Positions 16,006 through 23,643 of a stretch of DNA of 43,115 nt are shown here, piece by piece. The notes below the pieces were generated by a model. It worked only from the letters and a program-made list of their open reading frames with translations, made no database searches and had not been told where the DNA came from. Origin of the DNA: a virus; the IMG/VR virus record IMGVR_UViG_3300032291_003156, positions 1 through 43,115 of that record; one strand, written 5' to 3'. Made by a program: the position numbers and the translations under genes. Each line of letters starts with the position of its first letter. Within the stretch, counting starts at the first letter, position 1.

Positions 16006-17203
16006 AACATTAGACAATTGTAGTTTTTGTGGCAAGCACAAAGATAGTGTGGCCAAACTCATTGTGGGAGTAGATGTATCAATCTGCAATGAGTGCGTGG
16101 ATCTGTGTCAAGACTTGCTCAAGGATGAATTGTCCAACAAAGCACAGACCGCGCCAGATGACACACCAGATCCACGTGCCATCAAAGAGCACTTGGATCA
16201 GTATGTTGTTGGACAAAATCTTGCCAAGATGGTGTTGAGCGTGGCCATTGCCAATCACTACAAACGCATTGCCAATGTAGATCCAAATGTGGAGATTGAA
16301 AAGGCCAATATCCTTATGTTAGGACCAACTGGATCAGGCAAAACCCTGCTGGCACGTACAGTGGCACGTTACTTGGATGTGCCATTTGTGATTGCAGATG
16401 CCACAAGTTTGACTGAAGCAGGATATGTAGGCGATGATGTAGAAAGTTTGATCACCAGATTGTACACAGCCGCAGGTGGTGATGTAGAGCGAACACAACG
16501 TGGTATTGTGTTCATTGATGAAATTGACAAGATCAGTCGTCGCAGCGAGAGTGCCAGTATCACCCGAGATGTGTCAGGTGAAGGTGTGCAACAGGCCTTG
16601 CTCAAACTGGTAGAAGGTACCCGGTGTAGAATTACTCCACAAGGTGGGCGTAAACACCCAGCAGGCGAAACAGTAGAAATTAACACAGCCAATATATTGT
16701 TCATTGCCGGCGGCGCATTTGTGGGCCTGGACAACATTGTAAAAAGTCGAGTCAAGGGCACCAGCATTGGATTCTCAGCACAGGTGGTAGGAGACAGCAC
16801 CAGTGCAACACTGGATAAAACCACACCTGAAGATCTAATACGCTTTGGTATGATTCCAGAGTTTGTGGGACGTTTCCCCAGTTGGGTAGCTTTGGCAGAG
16901 CTCAGCAAAGCAGACTTGGTACGCATATTGCAGGATGTCAAACACAGTTATGTCAGTCAGTATCAATGGTTGTTCCAGCGTGATCAAATTGAGTTGAAAT
17001 TCAGTACTGACAGCCTGGACTTGATTGCAGAACGTACCATGGCCAACAAAACTGGCGCACGTGGTTTGCATTCAGAACTTGAACGTGTGTTGTTGCCGCA
17101 CATGTACAATCTAGCACGTTATCGCAAGCACGGAATCCGCATGGTCAGTATTGATACCCAGCAGGTAAATATTACCAAGGAGCTCAAAGAGATAAATGAA
17201 TAA
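15992..17203 (+). CDS. clpX: ClpX, AAA+ unfoldase of the Clp protease
   Basis: A 403-residue ClpX close to bacterial length. The N-terminal zinc-binding domain is intact (Cys 10, 13, 32, 35). The AAA+ core has Walker A GPTGSGKT (111-118), the pore loop GYVG, Walker B VFIDEIDK, a RDVSGEGVQQALLKLVEGT segment, sensor-type residues in MIPEFVGRFP, and the arginine-containing KTGARGL box. The ClpP-docking loop keeps IGF (259-261), so it should bind a ClpP, either host-made or phage-made (genes at 32828 and 34644). It overlaps both the epimerase gene and the bS21 gene, so all three are co-translated. Confidence 0.95.
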   Translation: MKTPETLDNCSFCGKHKDSVAKLIVGVDVSICNECVDLCQDLLKDELSNKAQTAPDDTPDPRAIKEHLDQYVVGQNLAKMVLSVAIANHYKRIANVDPNVEIEKANILMLGPTGSGKTLLARTVARYLDVPFVIADATSLTEAGYVGDDVESLITRLYTAAGGDVERTQRGIVFIDEIDKISRRSESASITRDVSGEGVQQALLKLVEGTRCRITPQGGRKHPAGETVEINTANILFIAGGAFVGLDNIVKSRVKGTSIGFSAQVVGDSTSATLDKTTPEDLIRFGMIPEFVGRFPSWVALAELSKADLVRILQDVKHSYVSQYQWLFQRDQIELKFSTDSLDLIAERTMANKTGARGLHSELERVLLPHMYNLARYRKHGIRMVSIDTQQVNITKELKEINE

Positions 17204-17420
17204 GTCACGTGCAAGATCAGTGCTGGTACAAGATGGTAACATAGAAAAAGCCCTGCGCAAGTTCAAGAAAAAAGTACAAAATTCTGGCATACTAAATGAT
17301 CTTAGAGAATGTGAATTCTATATCAAGCCCACAACTGCTAGAAAAATCAAACGCAGTGCAGCCAAAAATCGTTGGCGCAAACAAGTAGAAGCCCAGCAAC
17401 TGCCTCCACGAACATATTAA
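17196..17420 (+). CDS. rpsU: 30S ribosomal protein bS21
   Basis: A 74-residue bS21 homologue. The family signature is clear: GNIEKALRKFKKKVQNSG, the REFYxKPTTxRK region (here CEFYIKPTTARK), then a basic tail (RSAAKNRWRKQ). In bacteria bS21 sits near the 3' end of 16S rRNA and affects initiation. Phage-encoded bS21 is known from pelagiphage and large freshwater phages and is thought to bias translation toward phage mRNA. The ATG overlaps the clpX stop by 8 nt, so it is the last gene of that operon. Confidence 0.93.
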   Translation: MNKSRARSVLVQDGNIEKALRKFKKKVQNSGILNDLRECEFYIKPTTARKIKRSAAKNRWRKQVEAQQLPPRTY

Positions 17421-17434
17421 TTTTTTCAAATATT

Positions 17435-17463
17435 TTGACACACAATGAAATTTGTGTTATAAA
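17435..17463 (+). promoter_or_regulatory. Promoter region of hsp20: sigma70-like with overlapping late motif
   Basis: TTGACA (17435-17440), 17-nt spacer, TATAAA (17458-17463). The -10 is part of TATAAATA (17458-17465), the exact T4 late promoter motif, so hsp20 could be read by host sigma70 and by the phage late sigma. Confidence 0.68.
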
Positions 17464-17470
17464 TATACAT

Positions 17471-17492
17471 GTAGTGCCCATGGTGGGGCTAC
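17471..17492 (+). other. 5'-leader hairpin of hsp20
   Basis: GTAG (17471-17474) pairs with CTAC (17489-17492), with an inner CCC/GGG pairing and a 2-nt bulge. It falls near the predicted 5' end of the hsp20 mRNA; a 20-nt leader segment with the ribosome site follows at 17508-17527. Confidence 0.45.
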
Positions 17493-17531
17493 ATTTCAAA
17501 AAGTCATCTTGCTTAATAAAGGAGAAAACAA

Positions 17532-17984
17532 ATGACAAAAACTCTAACCCTTCGCGGCTTCGACATTCCTGCAATTCACAAATTTGGTATTGGTTTCGAT
17601 AACATGTTTGATGAACTCATGCGTGTGAGTGCTCAACAAAGCTCAACAAACTATCCACCTTATAATATTGTACAAATCAACGAAGATGAGTACATGATTA
17701 GTCTTGCTGTAGCCGGTTTTGGATTTGACAGTCTTTCAGTTACCAAGGACAAAAACTTCTTGATCATTGAAGGCAAAGAATATCAGACTGACAGCGAAAA
17801 GATTGTGCCAAACTATCTGCACAAAGGTATCAGCAACAGAGATTTCCGTAGAGAATTTCAGTTGGCGGATCATGTGGAAATTACCAATGCGCACCTTGAA
17901 CTGGGTATCTTGAATGTTCACTTGAAACGTGAAATTCCAGAACAACACAAACCAAAGACCATTGCAATCTCCTACAAAGAGTGA
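17532..17984 (+). CDS. Small heat shock protein (Hsp20/IbpA-like)
   Basis: A 150-residue alpha-crystallin-type chaperone. N-terminal FDNMFDEL motif, PPYNIVQINEDEYMISLAVAGF entering the crystallin domain, EGKEYQ, the HKGISNRDFRREFQLADHVE segment and the terminal GILNVHLKREIPE follow IbpA closely; the C-terminal IxI-type tail is AISYKE-like. It would hold unfolding proteins during infection and pass them to host or phage chaperones. Strong ribosome site (AAAGGAGAAA). Hsp20 is a common core gene of T4-like cyanophages. It sits between clpX/rpsU and clpS. Confidence 0.93.
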   Translation: MTKTLTLRGFDIPAIHKFGIGFDNMFDELMRVSAQQSSTNYPPYNIVQINEDEYMISLAVAGFGFDSLSVTKDKNFLIIEGKEYQTDSEKIVPNYLHKGISNRDFRREFQLADHVEITNAHLELGILNVHLKREIPEQHKPKTIAISYKE

Positions 17985-17990
17985 TATAAT
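17962..17990 (+). promoter_or_regulatory. Sigma70-type promoter of clpS
   Basis: TTGCAA (17962-17967), 17-nt spacer, TATAAT (17985-17990), overlapping the end of hsp20. Predicted start near 17997. Confidence 0.65.
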
Positions 17991-17999
17991 GTAAATACA

Positions 18000-18022
18000 G
18001 TGACGGCATTATGCCGTCACTG
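18000..18022 (+). other. 10-bp hairpin in the clpS leader
   Basis: AGTGACGGCA, TTA loop, TGCCGTCACT: a perfect 10-bp stem. It has no T-run, so it is a weak terminator for hsp20 at best; it would sit at the very 5' end of the clpS mRNA and may protect it from decay. Confidence 0.6.
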
Positions 18023-18048
18023 ATCGTATAGCAAAGCAAGGAATAGAA

Positions 18049-18360
18049 ATGGCACAAAGCGATACCCACACAAGAATCAAACCATCACAGGCTGTGAAAG
18101 AGCCGCCCATGTTCAAAGTTATCTACCTAAATGATAATCAAACCACTATGGAATTTGTTGTTGAAAGTTTGATCCAGTACTTTGATTACACCGCCGAGAC
18201 AGCAGAACAAATTACAGTGGATATTCATCAAGCAGGTGCTGCCACTGTAGCGGTGTTGCCCTACGAAATGGCCGAGCAAAAAGGCATTGAAGTAACACTG
18301 AGTGCAAGAGCACAGAGTTACCCACTGCAAATCAAACTTGAACCTGAAACAATCAATTAA
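18049..18360 (+). CDS. clpS: ClpS, N-end-rule adaptor for Clp protease
   Basis: A 103-residue ClpS. The core KEPPMFKVIYLNDNQTTMEFV matches E. coli [21 protein letters not shown], and the second half has the pocket His (His 60) in DIHQAG, then VAVLPYEMAEQK. ClpS hands proteins with N-terminal Leu/Phe/Tyr/Trp to ClpAP. By alignment, E. coli Asn34, Asp35, Met40 and His66 are kept, but Asp36 is Asn here (residue 30) and Met62 is Thr (residue 56), which could change degron preference. Own promoter at 17962. Its TAA overlaps the stop of the convergent gene at 18357. ClpS is rare in phages. Confidence 0.92.
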   Translation: MAQSDTHTRIKPSQAVKEPPMFKVIYLNDNQTTMEFVVESLIQYFDYTAETAEQITVDIHQAGAATVAVLPYEMAEQKGIEVTLSARAQSYPLQIKLEPETIN

Positions 18361-19145
18361 TCATCTACTACAATACGCCTGGGATGGTATACATGTTGAC
18401 ACCATTCGGTATCTCCACGCCCTCGGCAGTTGTTGACAAATCGCACACCTTGCCGTATTTGGTCCACTGAACCATGATAGTGGCCAAAGCACCAGGTATG
18501 CAATTTGTGTTCTGTGTCAGCACTCAAGGCCTGCATCATAAACCCATTGCCCATGGTATTGAATCGCAAAGTGTTGGCAATGCCAATGTCATGTGCAATC
18601 AAACTTGAGTTGGGCACAGTGTGCGTGACACACACTATTTTTTGAACATCTGTATGAGTTTGTAGTCGTTTGATACTGCTGATCATGTACTTGGCATCTG
18701 TTGTAGCCAGTCTGCCCACAGTTTTGGCAACCAATGGAGAAACCTTACACTGGTCTTGAAACCACAATGAAGTTTGTTCGGCATCTATTGAAGGATCTAA
18801 ATCATAGGTCCACCAGCCGTTGGTGCCAAGAATGGCCACGCCATCAATCACTACCACATTGTCTTGCAAAAAAATCACGTTGGGAATTTTTTTTATGCGA
18901 CCGACCAAATCAGCATAACTGGCATTTAGATCGTCATAATGATATCGATGCTCGTCATTGCCATCCACATAAAACACAGCCTGATAACATGTGGCAAGAT
19001 GTTGCAGGGTGTTGATCACTACTTTGCGATCACGTGCAAGATCTCCAGCTATGATACAGTAAGAACTGGTTGCCAATCCAGTCCAATCAAATTTTGGCCA
19101 GGTTTCGGCATGCAGATCAGAAATTAAATCAAATGTAAAACTCAT
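18357..19145 (-). CDS. Calcineurin-like metallophosphoesterase
   Basis: A 262-residue protein with all five metallophosphoesterase blocks: DLISDLHAE (Asp and His), IAGDLAR, GNDEHR (in place of the usual GNHE), VTHTVP, and GHYHG. Predicted to bind two metal ions and hydrolyse a phosphomonoester or diester; substrate unknown. It resembles single-domain MPPs found in many T4-like phages and has a relative at 40197. Convergent with clpS (stops overlap), divergent from the gene at 19170. Confidence 0.86.
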   Translation of the reverse strand: MSFTFDLISDLHAETWPKFDWTGLATSSYCIIAGDLARDRKVVINTLQHLATCYQAVFYVDGNDEHRYHYDDLNASYADLVGRIKKIPNVIFLQDNVVVIDGVAILGTNGWWTYDLDPSIDAEQTSLWFQDQCKVSPLVAKTVGRLATTDAKYMISSIKRLQTHTDVQKIVCVTHTVPNSSLIAHDIGIANTLRFNTMGNGFMMQALSADTEHKLHTWCFGHYHGSVDQIRQGVRFVNNCRGRGDTEWCQHVYHPRRIVVDD

Positions 19146-19169
19146 GATACATATTTAAAAGGAAATTGT

Positions 19170-19526
19170 ATGAACATTATATTTGGCGACGCACTAGAAA
19201 TTTTACCTGACAATTACACTGTGTTGGAATTAGACACATTTGTGTTTCCTCCCAACAATAACAAGCGCACCAGCTATTGTGTGGTTGAAAAAATACCATT
19301 GTCAGATTTTCCTTTGATGGAAGCCTATTGCAAAGTACATGCTGACATGATACAGGCCTATAGGAACCAGAACTGGGATTATTGTCGACATGCCATTCAG
19401 GGACTCATTGGTCGATGGAATGGTGAGTTAGATAGTTTTTATACCAACTTGTTGCAACGTGTGGAAAGTTATCAGGTCAACCCGCCTGACAGTGAATGGA
19501 CTGGTTTTATTGATCGAACTGTGTAA
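19170..19526 (+). CDS. Conserved phage hypothetical protein
   Basis: A 118-residue protein beginning MNIIFGDALEILPDNYTVLELDTF, with a FPLMEAYCKVHADMIQAY helical region and a Trp-rich end. No catalytic motif is evident. It has an AAAGGAAA ribosome site, and lies alone on the + strand between two minus-strand units. This N-terminal pattern is familiar from T4-like marine phages, but its function is not known. Confidence 0.72.
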   Translation: MNIIFGDALEILPDNYTVLELDTFVFPPNNNKRTSYCVVEKIPLSDFPLMEAYCKVHADMIQAYRNQNWDYCRHAIQGLIGRWNGELDSFYTNLLQRVESYQVNPPDSEWTGFIDRTV

Positions 19527-19531
19527 ATTTA

Positions 19532-20530
19532 TTACACAACAGGTACTAAATTGTTTCTAAAAATTTCCCATGCTGTTTGCCAGGACCAACGCTGACTGCC
19601 GGTCCAGACACGATGTCTGGGCAGAAACAAACAGTCAGTTACAGCTTGTTTCAAGTAAGGATTCATACATCCTGTGATGCCTTCGTCGATGACATCCAGC
19701 GGACCCGTGGCAGGGTAAGCAGCCACAGGAGTTCCGCAGGCCATGGCCTCAATCATTACTATGCCAAATGTTTCCCACTGACTGGGAAACACAAACACAT
19801 CTGCTAGATTGTAGTAGTATGCTAGATCAGCACCAGTTTTGAATCCCACAAATTCCACATCAGAATAACGAGATTCTAGCTCTGCGCGATATGGTCCGTC
19901 GCCTACCAAGATTTTGCGTGAGTTGGGATAACTCATACCGCAGAAATCATCTAAGTTTTTTTCTTTGCTGACTCTACTCACACACACCAGTGTGATTTTA
20001 TCGTTGGGCAAGCGTTCTCTGGGATAGAATATTTCACGATCGACCCCGCGGGTCCAGGGAATAACTTCGCCATCAAATCCGTGATCTCGTAACTCTTGTA
20101 CCATGGTATCTGTTGTGGTCAGCACCTTGCCTGAGTGTTTGTGAAACCAACGCACTAGAGGCCAAGTAATAGCCTCAGGTATACCAAACAGTTTTCTAAG
20201 TCCTTCTGGAAATTTAGTATGATAAGCAGTGTTATAGCGATAACCACGTTTGTCAAGATATTGTCTAACACGCAAACCAACAGGACCTTCTGTGGCGATG
20301 TGGATATGATCCGGACGGATCTCCTCAAGTATCTGGCCCACATTCCGGGGAAGGGCAATCTTGACTTCGTTGTAGCCAGGGCAATCAAAGTAGCGGAACC
20401 TCCGGGGATCAATATATACAACACGATAGTTGTCCCGAATCGCACACGCCTCAATATTTTTGTAAGTGGTAACCACGCCATTGATTTGGTCCGGTAAGTT
20501 ATCTGTGACTATTAAGATTGTTTTTTGCAT
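19532..20530 (-). CDS. GT4 glycosyltransferase, SqdX/Agt-like
   Basis: A 332-residue retaining GT-B glycosyltransferase. N-terminal domain: DNLPDQINGVVTTY (acceptor loop), HIATEGPVGLRVRQY, AYHTKFPEG. C-terminal domain: WTRGVDREIFYP, SRVSKEKNLDDF, VGDGPYRAELE, and the family E-x7-E motif in WETFGIVMIEAMACGTPVAAYP. This subgroup includes SqdX and bacterial diacylglycerol glycosyltransferases (Agt). The start is ATG 20530 (MQKTILIVTDN); the longer TTG frame begins inside a terminator. Its neighbour two genes away is a PlcP/LpxH-like metallophosphoesterase, the usual partner of Agt in bacteria. Acceptor not proven. Confidence 0.88.
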   Translation of the reverse strand: MQKTILIVTDNLPDQINGVVTTYKNIEACAIRDNYRVVYIDPRRFRYFDCPGYNEVKIALPRNVGQILEEIRPDHIHIATEGPVGLRVRQYLDKRGYRYNTAYHTKFPEGLRKLFGIPEAITWPLVRWFHKHSGKVLTTTDTMVQELRDHGFDGEVIPWTRGVDREIFYPRERLPNDKITLVCVSRVSKEKNLDDFCGMSYPNSRKILVGDGPYRAELESRYSDVEFVGFKTGADLAYYYNLADVFVFPSQWETFGIVMIEAMACGTPVAAYPATGPLDVIDEGITGCMNPYLKQAVTDCLFLPRHRVWTGSQRWSWQTAWEIFRNNLVPVV

Positions 20531-20544
20531 ATATTCATTTGTTA

Positions 20545-20571
20545 GTAAAAACAGCGCCAATGGCGCTGTTT
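20545..20571 (-). terminator. Intrinsic terminator after the LamG gene
   Basis: AAACAGCGCC, ATT loop, GGCGCTGTTT on the minus strand (20571-20549) followed by TTTTTA. Perfect 10-bp stem. It separates the LamG gene from the glycosyltransferase gene. Confidence 0.8.
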
Positions 20572-20587
20572 TATCTACTAGAAACTA

Positions 20588-21529
20588 TTACTTCTTATAA
20601 TTTGCCTTGGTAGCATTGTAGTACTGAGTAATTTCAGCAGGTGTCAACACTCTGTTGTAAACTGTGACAGTACCAACCGAACCATTCAATCCTTGGAAGG
20701 AATGTGCTTCGGTGCCATCTGGACAGCAGAACTTGCCAATGAAGAATTTATCTCCAATGGTGGCCATGGGCAGACCTGTGTCATACGATGCTGTTTTTTC
20801 GTTGTCATTGATAACAACGGTTACTTTGCCTCTTCGACCGCCAATGTCTGACGCAGTAGCAGTCATCAAAATCCACTGATCAGGATATGCTGTGTCAACC
20901 ACTTGAGTTGCGTTAGATACACCTTCTACTGCTGGCAATTGTTCAATGCCCAGTTCACGATCCTTGTTGCTTGACTCCATGCCAGTGTAGATCACGGGCT
21001 TGCAATCAGCAGTGGAACCCAATGAAAACTGTGCTCCGCTTTCATTGCGACCAAAACCCACAGCATACTGATAACGCTTGCTACCACCATCTGGATCAAT
21101 GTTGCTGAATTCAAATGGTTTGAACTTGACCCAAGTCAAGAAAGTACGTGGTGCTTGTTCTGTTCCAACGTTGGATGCAAGATTTCTTGCACCCATATCT
21201 AACTGGTCAAAGTCTGCTGGGCTCATACCAGGAATTTTTGTAACAGTGGTTCTTGTATCAATTTCCAAGGACTGGCAAGCAGTCATACTGCCTGTGAAGT
21301 TCCATGCTTTGGCGGCTGCATCGTATACAGCACCTTGATTCACAGCATTGTAACCGTGACCTGTTTGGTCATTGGAGTTGCCCTTTGCACCGTCAATGTG
21401 TACAAATGCTCCGCTTGGAATTTCTACTGCTGGTATTTTGCAATAGTCGCTGAGTATTGTGCCCACTGCACAAAGTTTGGCCTTGATATCGTCTATCTGT
21501 GCCTGTAAGTTTTCTATTTCTGTCGCCAT
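20588..21529 (-). CDS. LamG/concanavalin A-like domain protein, probable virion decoration or adhesin
   Basis: A 313-residue protein. An N-terminal short coiled coil (IENLQAQIDDIKAKL) is followed by a concanavalin A-like LamG fold: VHIDGAKGN opening, TFLTWVKFKPFEF, DQWILMTAT, GKVTVVINDN, and the typical closing SVGTVTVYNRVLTPAEITQYYNA. Phages use such domains as capsid or tail-fibre decorations that bind sugars. The coiled coil suggests a trimer. Start has an AAGGAG ribosome site. Ends at an intrinsic terminator, so it is a single-gene late-type unit. Confidence 0.85.
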   Translation of the reverse strand: MATEIENLQAQIDDIKAKLCAVGTILSDYCKIPAVEIPSGAFVHIDGAKGNSNDQTGHGYNAVNQGAVYDAAAKAWNFTGSMTACQSLEIDTRTTVTKIPGMSPADFDQLDMGARNLASNVGTEQAPRTFLTWVKFKPFEFSNIDPDGGSKRYQYAVGFGRNESGAQFSLGSTADCKPVIYTGMESSNKDRELGIEQLPAVEGVSNATQVVDTAYPDQWILMTATASDIGGRRGKVTVVINDNEKTASYDTGLPMATIGDKFFIGKFCCPDGTEAHSFQGLNGSVGTVTVYNRVLTPAEITQYYNATKANYKK

Positions 21530-21551
21530 TCGATGCTCCTTGTTAGTTGAA

Positions 21552-21568
21552 TGTGTGTAGACCTTCTA
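21552..21568 (-). other. 5'-leader hairpin of the LamG gene
   Basis: On the minus strand, GTGTAGA, AGG loop, TCTACAC: a 7-bp stem about 25 nt upstream of the start codon. AGTAAATA, close to the late promoter motif, lies just upstream (about 21575-21582). Confidence 0.45.
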
Positions 21569-21614
21569 CACAAGTATTTACTGCTTCTGACATTTTGCTT
21601 CTACCCTAAAACTT

Positions 21615-22499
21615 TTAAACTTCAGTTGCCACCTGACTGTGCTTAGAGCTTGCTGACAACTCTGTTGGTCCGGAAACTGCATCTCTATTCTCCCTGGCTG
21701 ATCGGTTGGATCGTTTATGTGTACCGCTATCAATATCATCAACCACATTGTCGTTCTCCCGTGTCCAGGTTATGATTTCCCATTTGCCATTGTAATGTTC
21801 TACCAAGGCTGTGCAACTCTCAACCCAGTCACCATCATTCATATAGATGATGCCGTCTATTTCTTTGATCTCAGCATGGTGTATGTGCCCACAGATCACA
21901 CCATCAAACCCGCGCTTCTTACAGTATTGAGCAAGATTGTGTTCAAAGTGAAATATAAAATCTACTGCTTTTTTGACCCGATGTTTAAGGAACAGGCTAA
22001 TGCTAAAGTACCCAAAACCCATACGATGACGAATCCAATTAATGCGGGTATTGAGTCCAAGAATAAAATCATATGCTTTGTCTCCTAATAATGTCAACCA
22101 TGGCGCCAACCGTGTAATACCGTCAAACAAGTCACCATGTATCACAAGATAATGCCGGTGGTCAACGCCAATGTGTTCCACTTGATTTACAACTTCAATC
22201 AAACCCAGACCAATGCCGTATTGCATGAAGGGTCTCAAAAACTCGTCGTGATTACCAGCCACGTACACAACCCTGGTACCACGTTTGCTATGGCCCAGCA
22301 CACGGCGAATAACATTGGTGTGACTTTGTTTCCATCGCCACTTGTTTTGTTTGATTTTCCAAGCATCTATTATGTCTCCCACAAGATATAGTGTTTCACA
22401 GGTGTTGTGTTTGAGAAAGTTGTTGAGTTTGGCAGCCTGGCAGTCTTTGGTACCAAGGTGTACATCGCTGATGAAAATTGAGCGATAAGTTTTTTGCAT
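21615..22499 (-). CDS. Metallophosphoesterase of the PlcP/LpxH2-like group
   Basis: A 294-residue enzyme with SDVHLGT (Asp 12, His 14), YLVGDIIDAW (Asp 42), VAGNHDEF (82-87), LVIHGDLFD, VICGHIHHA and the family closing GDWVESCTALVEH. This pattern, including CQAAKL after SDVHLG and LGDKAYD, is that of proteins annotated UDP-2,3-diacylglucosamine diphosphatase, the group that contains the phospholipase C PlcP, which turns phospholipids into diacylglycerol under phosphate stress. It lies next to LamG and the GT4 gene. About 45 C-terminal residues form a polar tail beyond the catalytic domain. PlcP versus LpxH activity cannot be settled by eye. Confidence 0.88.
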   Translation of the reverse strand: MQKTYRSIFISDVHLGTKDCQAAKLNNFLKHNTCETLYLVGDIIDAWKIKQNKWRWKQSHTNVIRRVLGHSKRGTRVVYVAGNHDEFLRPFMQYGIGLGLIEVVNQVEHIGVDHRHYLVIHGDLFDGITRLAPWLTLLGDKAYDFILGLNTRINWIRHRMGFGYFSISLFLKHRVKKAVDFIFHFEHNLAQYCKKRGFDGVICGHIHHAEIKEIDGIIYMNDGDWVESCTALVEHYNGKWEIITWTRENDNVVDDIDSGTHKRSNRSARENRDAVSGPTELSASSKHSQVATEV

Positions 22500-22655
22500 C
22501 TAGTATTTACAACCAAATGCATTACAGTAATATTACAATGTGTCTTGCCTGGATGCCTGTAGTTCTTGACGTACGGTGTTGTAATCTTCCAGTGTGGCAA
22601 TAGTAGGCATTGTAGACTTCATGTATACAGGATATAAATCTGTAATATGTGTGTT

Positions 22656-22663
22656 TATAAATA
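22656..22663 (+). promoter_or_regulatory. T4-type late promoter motif TATAAATA
   Basis: Exact late motif. It lies only 6 nt before the GTG at 22669, so either the amidotransferase-fold gene is transcribed nearly leaderless or starts further in. Could be chance in AT-rich DNA. Confidence 0.4.
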
Positions 22664-22668
22664 TTGCT

Positions 22669-23310
22669 GTGAAACCCACCATAGCCTTATTCATTCACGA
22701 TCCCCGATGCTCAGTGCAGAGTGGCAATGGTATAATGCATGCCTTGAGCAATCGCTACAACTTCAAATTATTCAGCAGAAACAAAGTTGAGGATGTGTTC
22801 TTTGATGGGGTGGATATGATTGCAGTGCCTGGCGGCTTTGGCGATGCTGACAGTTACAATAACTTGTTTCAACACAATGCTCCAGCAGTTCAAAAATTTG
22901 TGCAAACTGGCGGCCGATATCTAGGTATTTGCATGGGCGCATACTGGGCAGGGCCGCACTATCTCAACATTTTGGACTCGGTAGATGCTGTGCAATATAT
23001 TGGTCGTCCGGGCACAGACACTCGACGTCCACATGCCAAAAACATCAGTGTGACCTGGCGCGGCCAATCTGACCACATGTTTTGGTATGATGGATGTGCT
23101 CTAGTGGGAGATTGTACAAAATTTGAGACTGTGGCAACTTATGCCAATGGTGATGCCATGGCCATCATACAGAACCGCGTTGGTTTGATAGGTTGCCATC
23201 CTGAAGCAGACAAATTTTGGTATGATGGATACTCATGGATGCGCCGGCACTGGGCAGGTGGTCATCATGATCGATTGCGGGAGTTTGCTGACCAACTCAT
23301 GCGGTCATAA
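22669..23310 (+). CDS. Class I glutamine-amidotransferase-fold protein, BPL_N-like
   Basis: About 213 residues. The core is KPTIALFIHDPRC, DMIAVPGGFGDADSY, YLGICMGAYWAG with the nucleophile-elbow Cys, and GCHPEADKFWYDG with the His. These match the biotin-protein-ligase N-terminal (BPL_N) branch of the GATase1/ThiJ fold, which lacks a fused synthetase. Substrate unknown. The start is unclear: GTG 22669 keeps the first beta-strand, ATG 22621 would add 16 residues, and neither has a good ribosome site. Ends just before a bidirectional terminator. Confidence 0.8.
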   Translation: MKPTIALFIHDPRCSVQSGNGIMHALSNRYNFKLFSRNKVEDVFFDGVDMIAVPGGFGDADSYNNLFQHNAPAVQKFVQTGGRYLGICMGAYWAGPHYLNILDSVDAVQYIGRPGTDTRRPHAKNISVTWRGQSDHMFWYDGCALVGDCTKFETVATYANGDAMAIIQNRVGLIGCHPEADKFWYDGYSWMRRHWAGGHHDRLREFADQLMRS

Positions 23311-23312
23311 AA

Positions 23313-23334
23313 AAGCACCCCGAAGGGTGCTTTA
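23313..23334. terminator. Bidirectional intrinsic terminator
   Basis: AAAGCACCC, CGAA loop, GGGTGCTTT; flanked by A6 on the left, so the minus strand reads a TTCG-loop hairpin followed by T6 (strong), while the + strand ends in TTTAAC. Serves the convergent genes ending at 23310 (+) and 23347 (-). Confidence 0.85.
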
Positions 23335-23346
23335 ACACAACCTGAA

Positions 23347-23643
23347 TCAGGCTGCAAGACGTTGTGGTTCTAAAAATTGCACAACTGGTGTGCCCATACT
23401 GTCTACACCCCCAGGAGGATAAGGCCAACTGGTTTGAGCAGAATGTTCATCGTCGTGATCATCTTCTCCAAAGTCGTCTTCTTCATAAGGTACAGTCATC
23501 ACAGACAAGTTTACACGATCATAAACTTTTAATTCTTCTAACAAATTTTTAACATTTTGTAAAACCTCCAATGTATCAAAGTTGTCGTTGTCATCGATCT
23601 CTAATCGCACATCTAGGTCATACACACGCATTTCTAATTTCAT
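23347..23643 (-). CDS. Small acidic hypothetical protein
   Basis: A 98-residue protein: a beta-alpha-beta-like N-terminal part (MKLEMRVYDLDVRLEID, LEVLQNVKNLLEELKVYDRVNLSV) and an acidic His/Asp-rich stretch (EEDDFGEDDHDDEH) followed by a Pro-rich tail. ATG at 23643 has an AAGGAG ribosome site, so the longer frame to 23682 is not used. Its leader holds an 8-bp hairpin (23663-23682) next to a CTAAATA late-like motif. Function unknown. Confidence 0.75.
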   Translation of the reverse strand: MKLEMRVYDLDVRLEIDDNDNFDTLEVLQNVKNLLEELKVYDRVNLSVMTVPYEEDDFGEDDHDDEHSAQTSWPYPPGGVDSMGTPVVQFLEPQRLAA

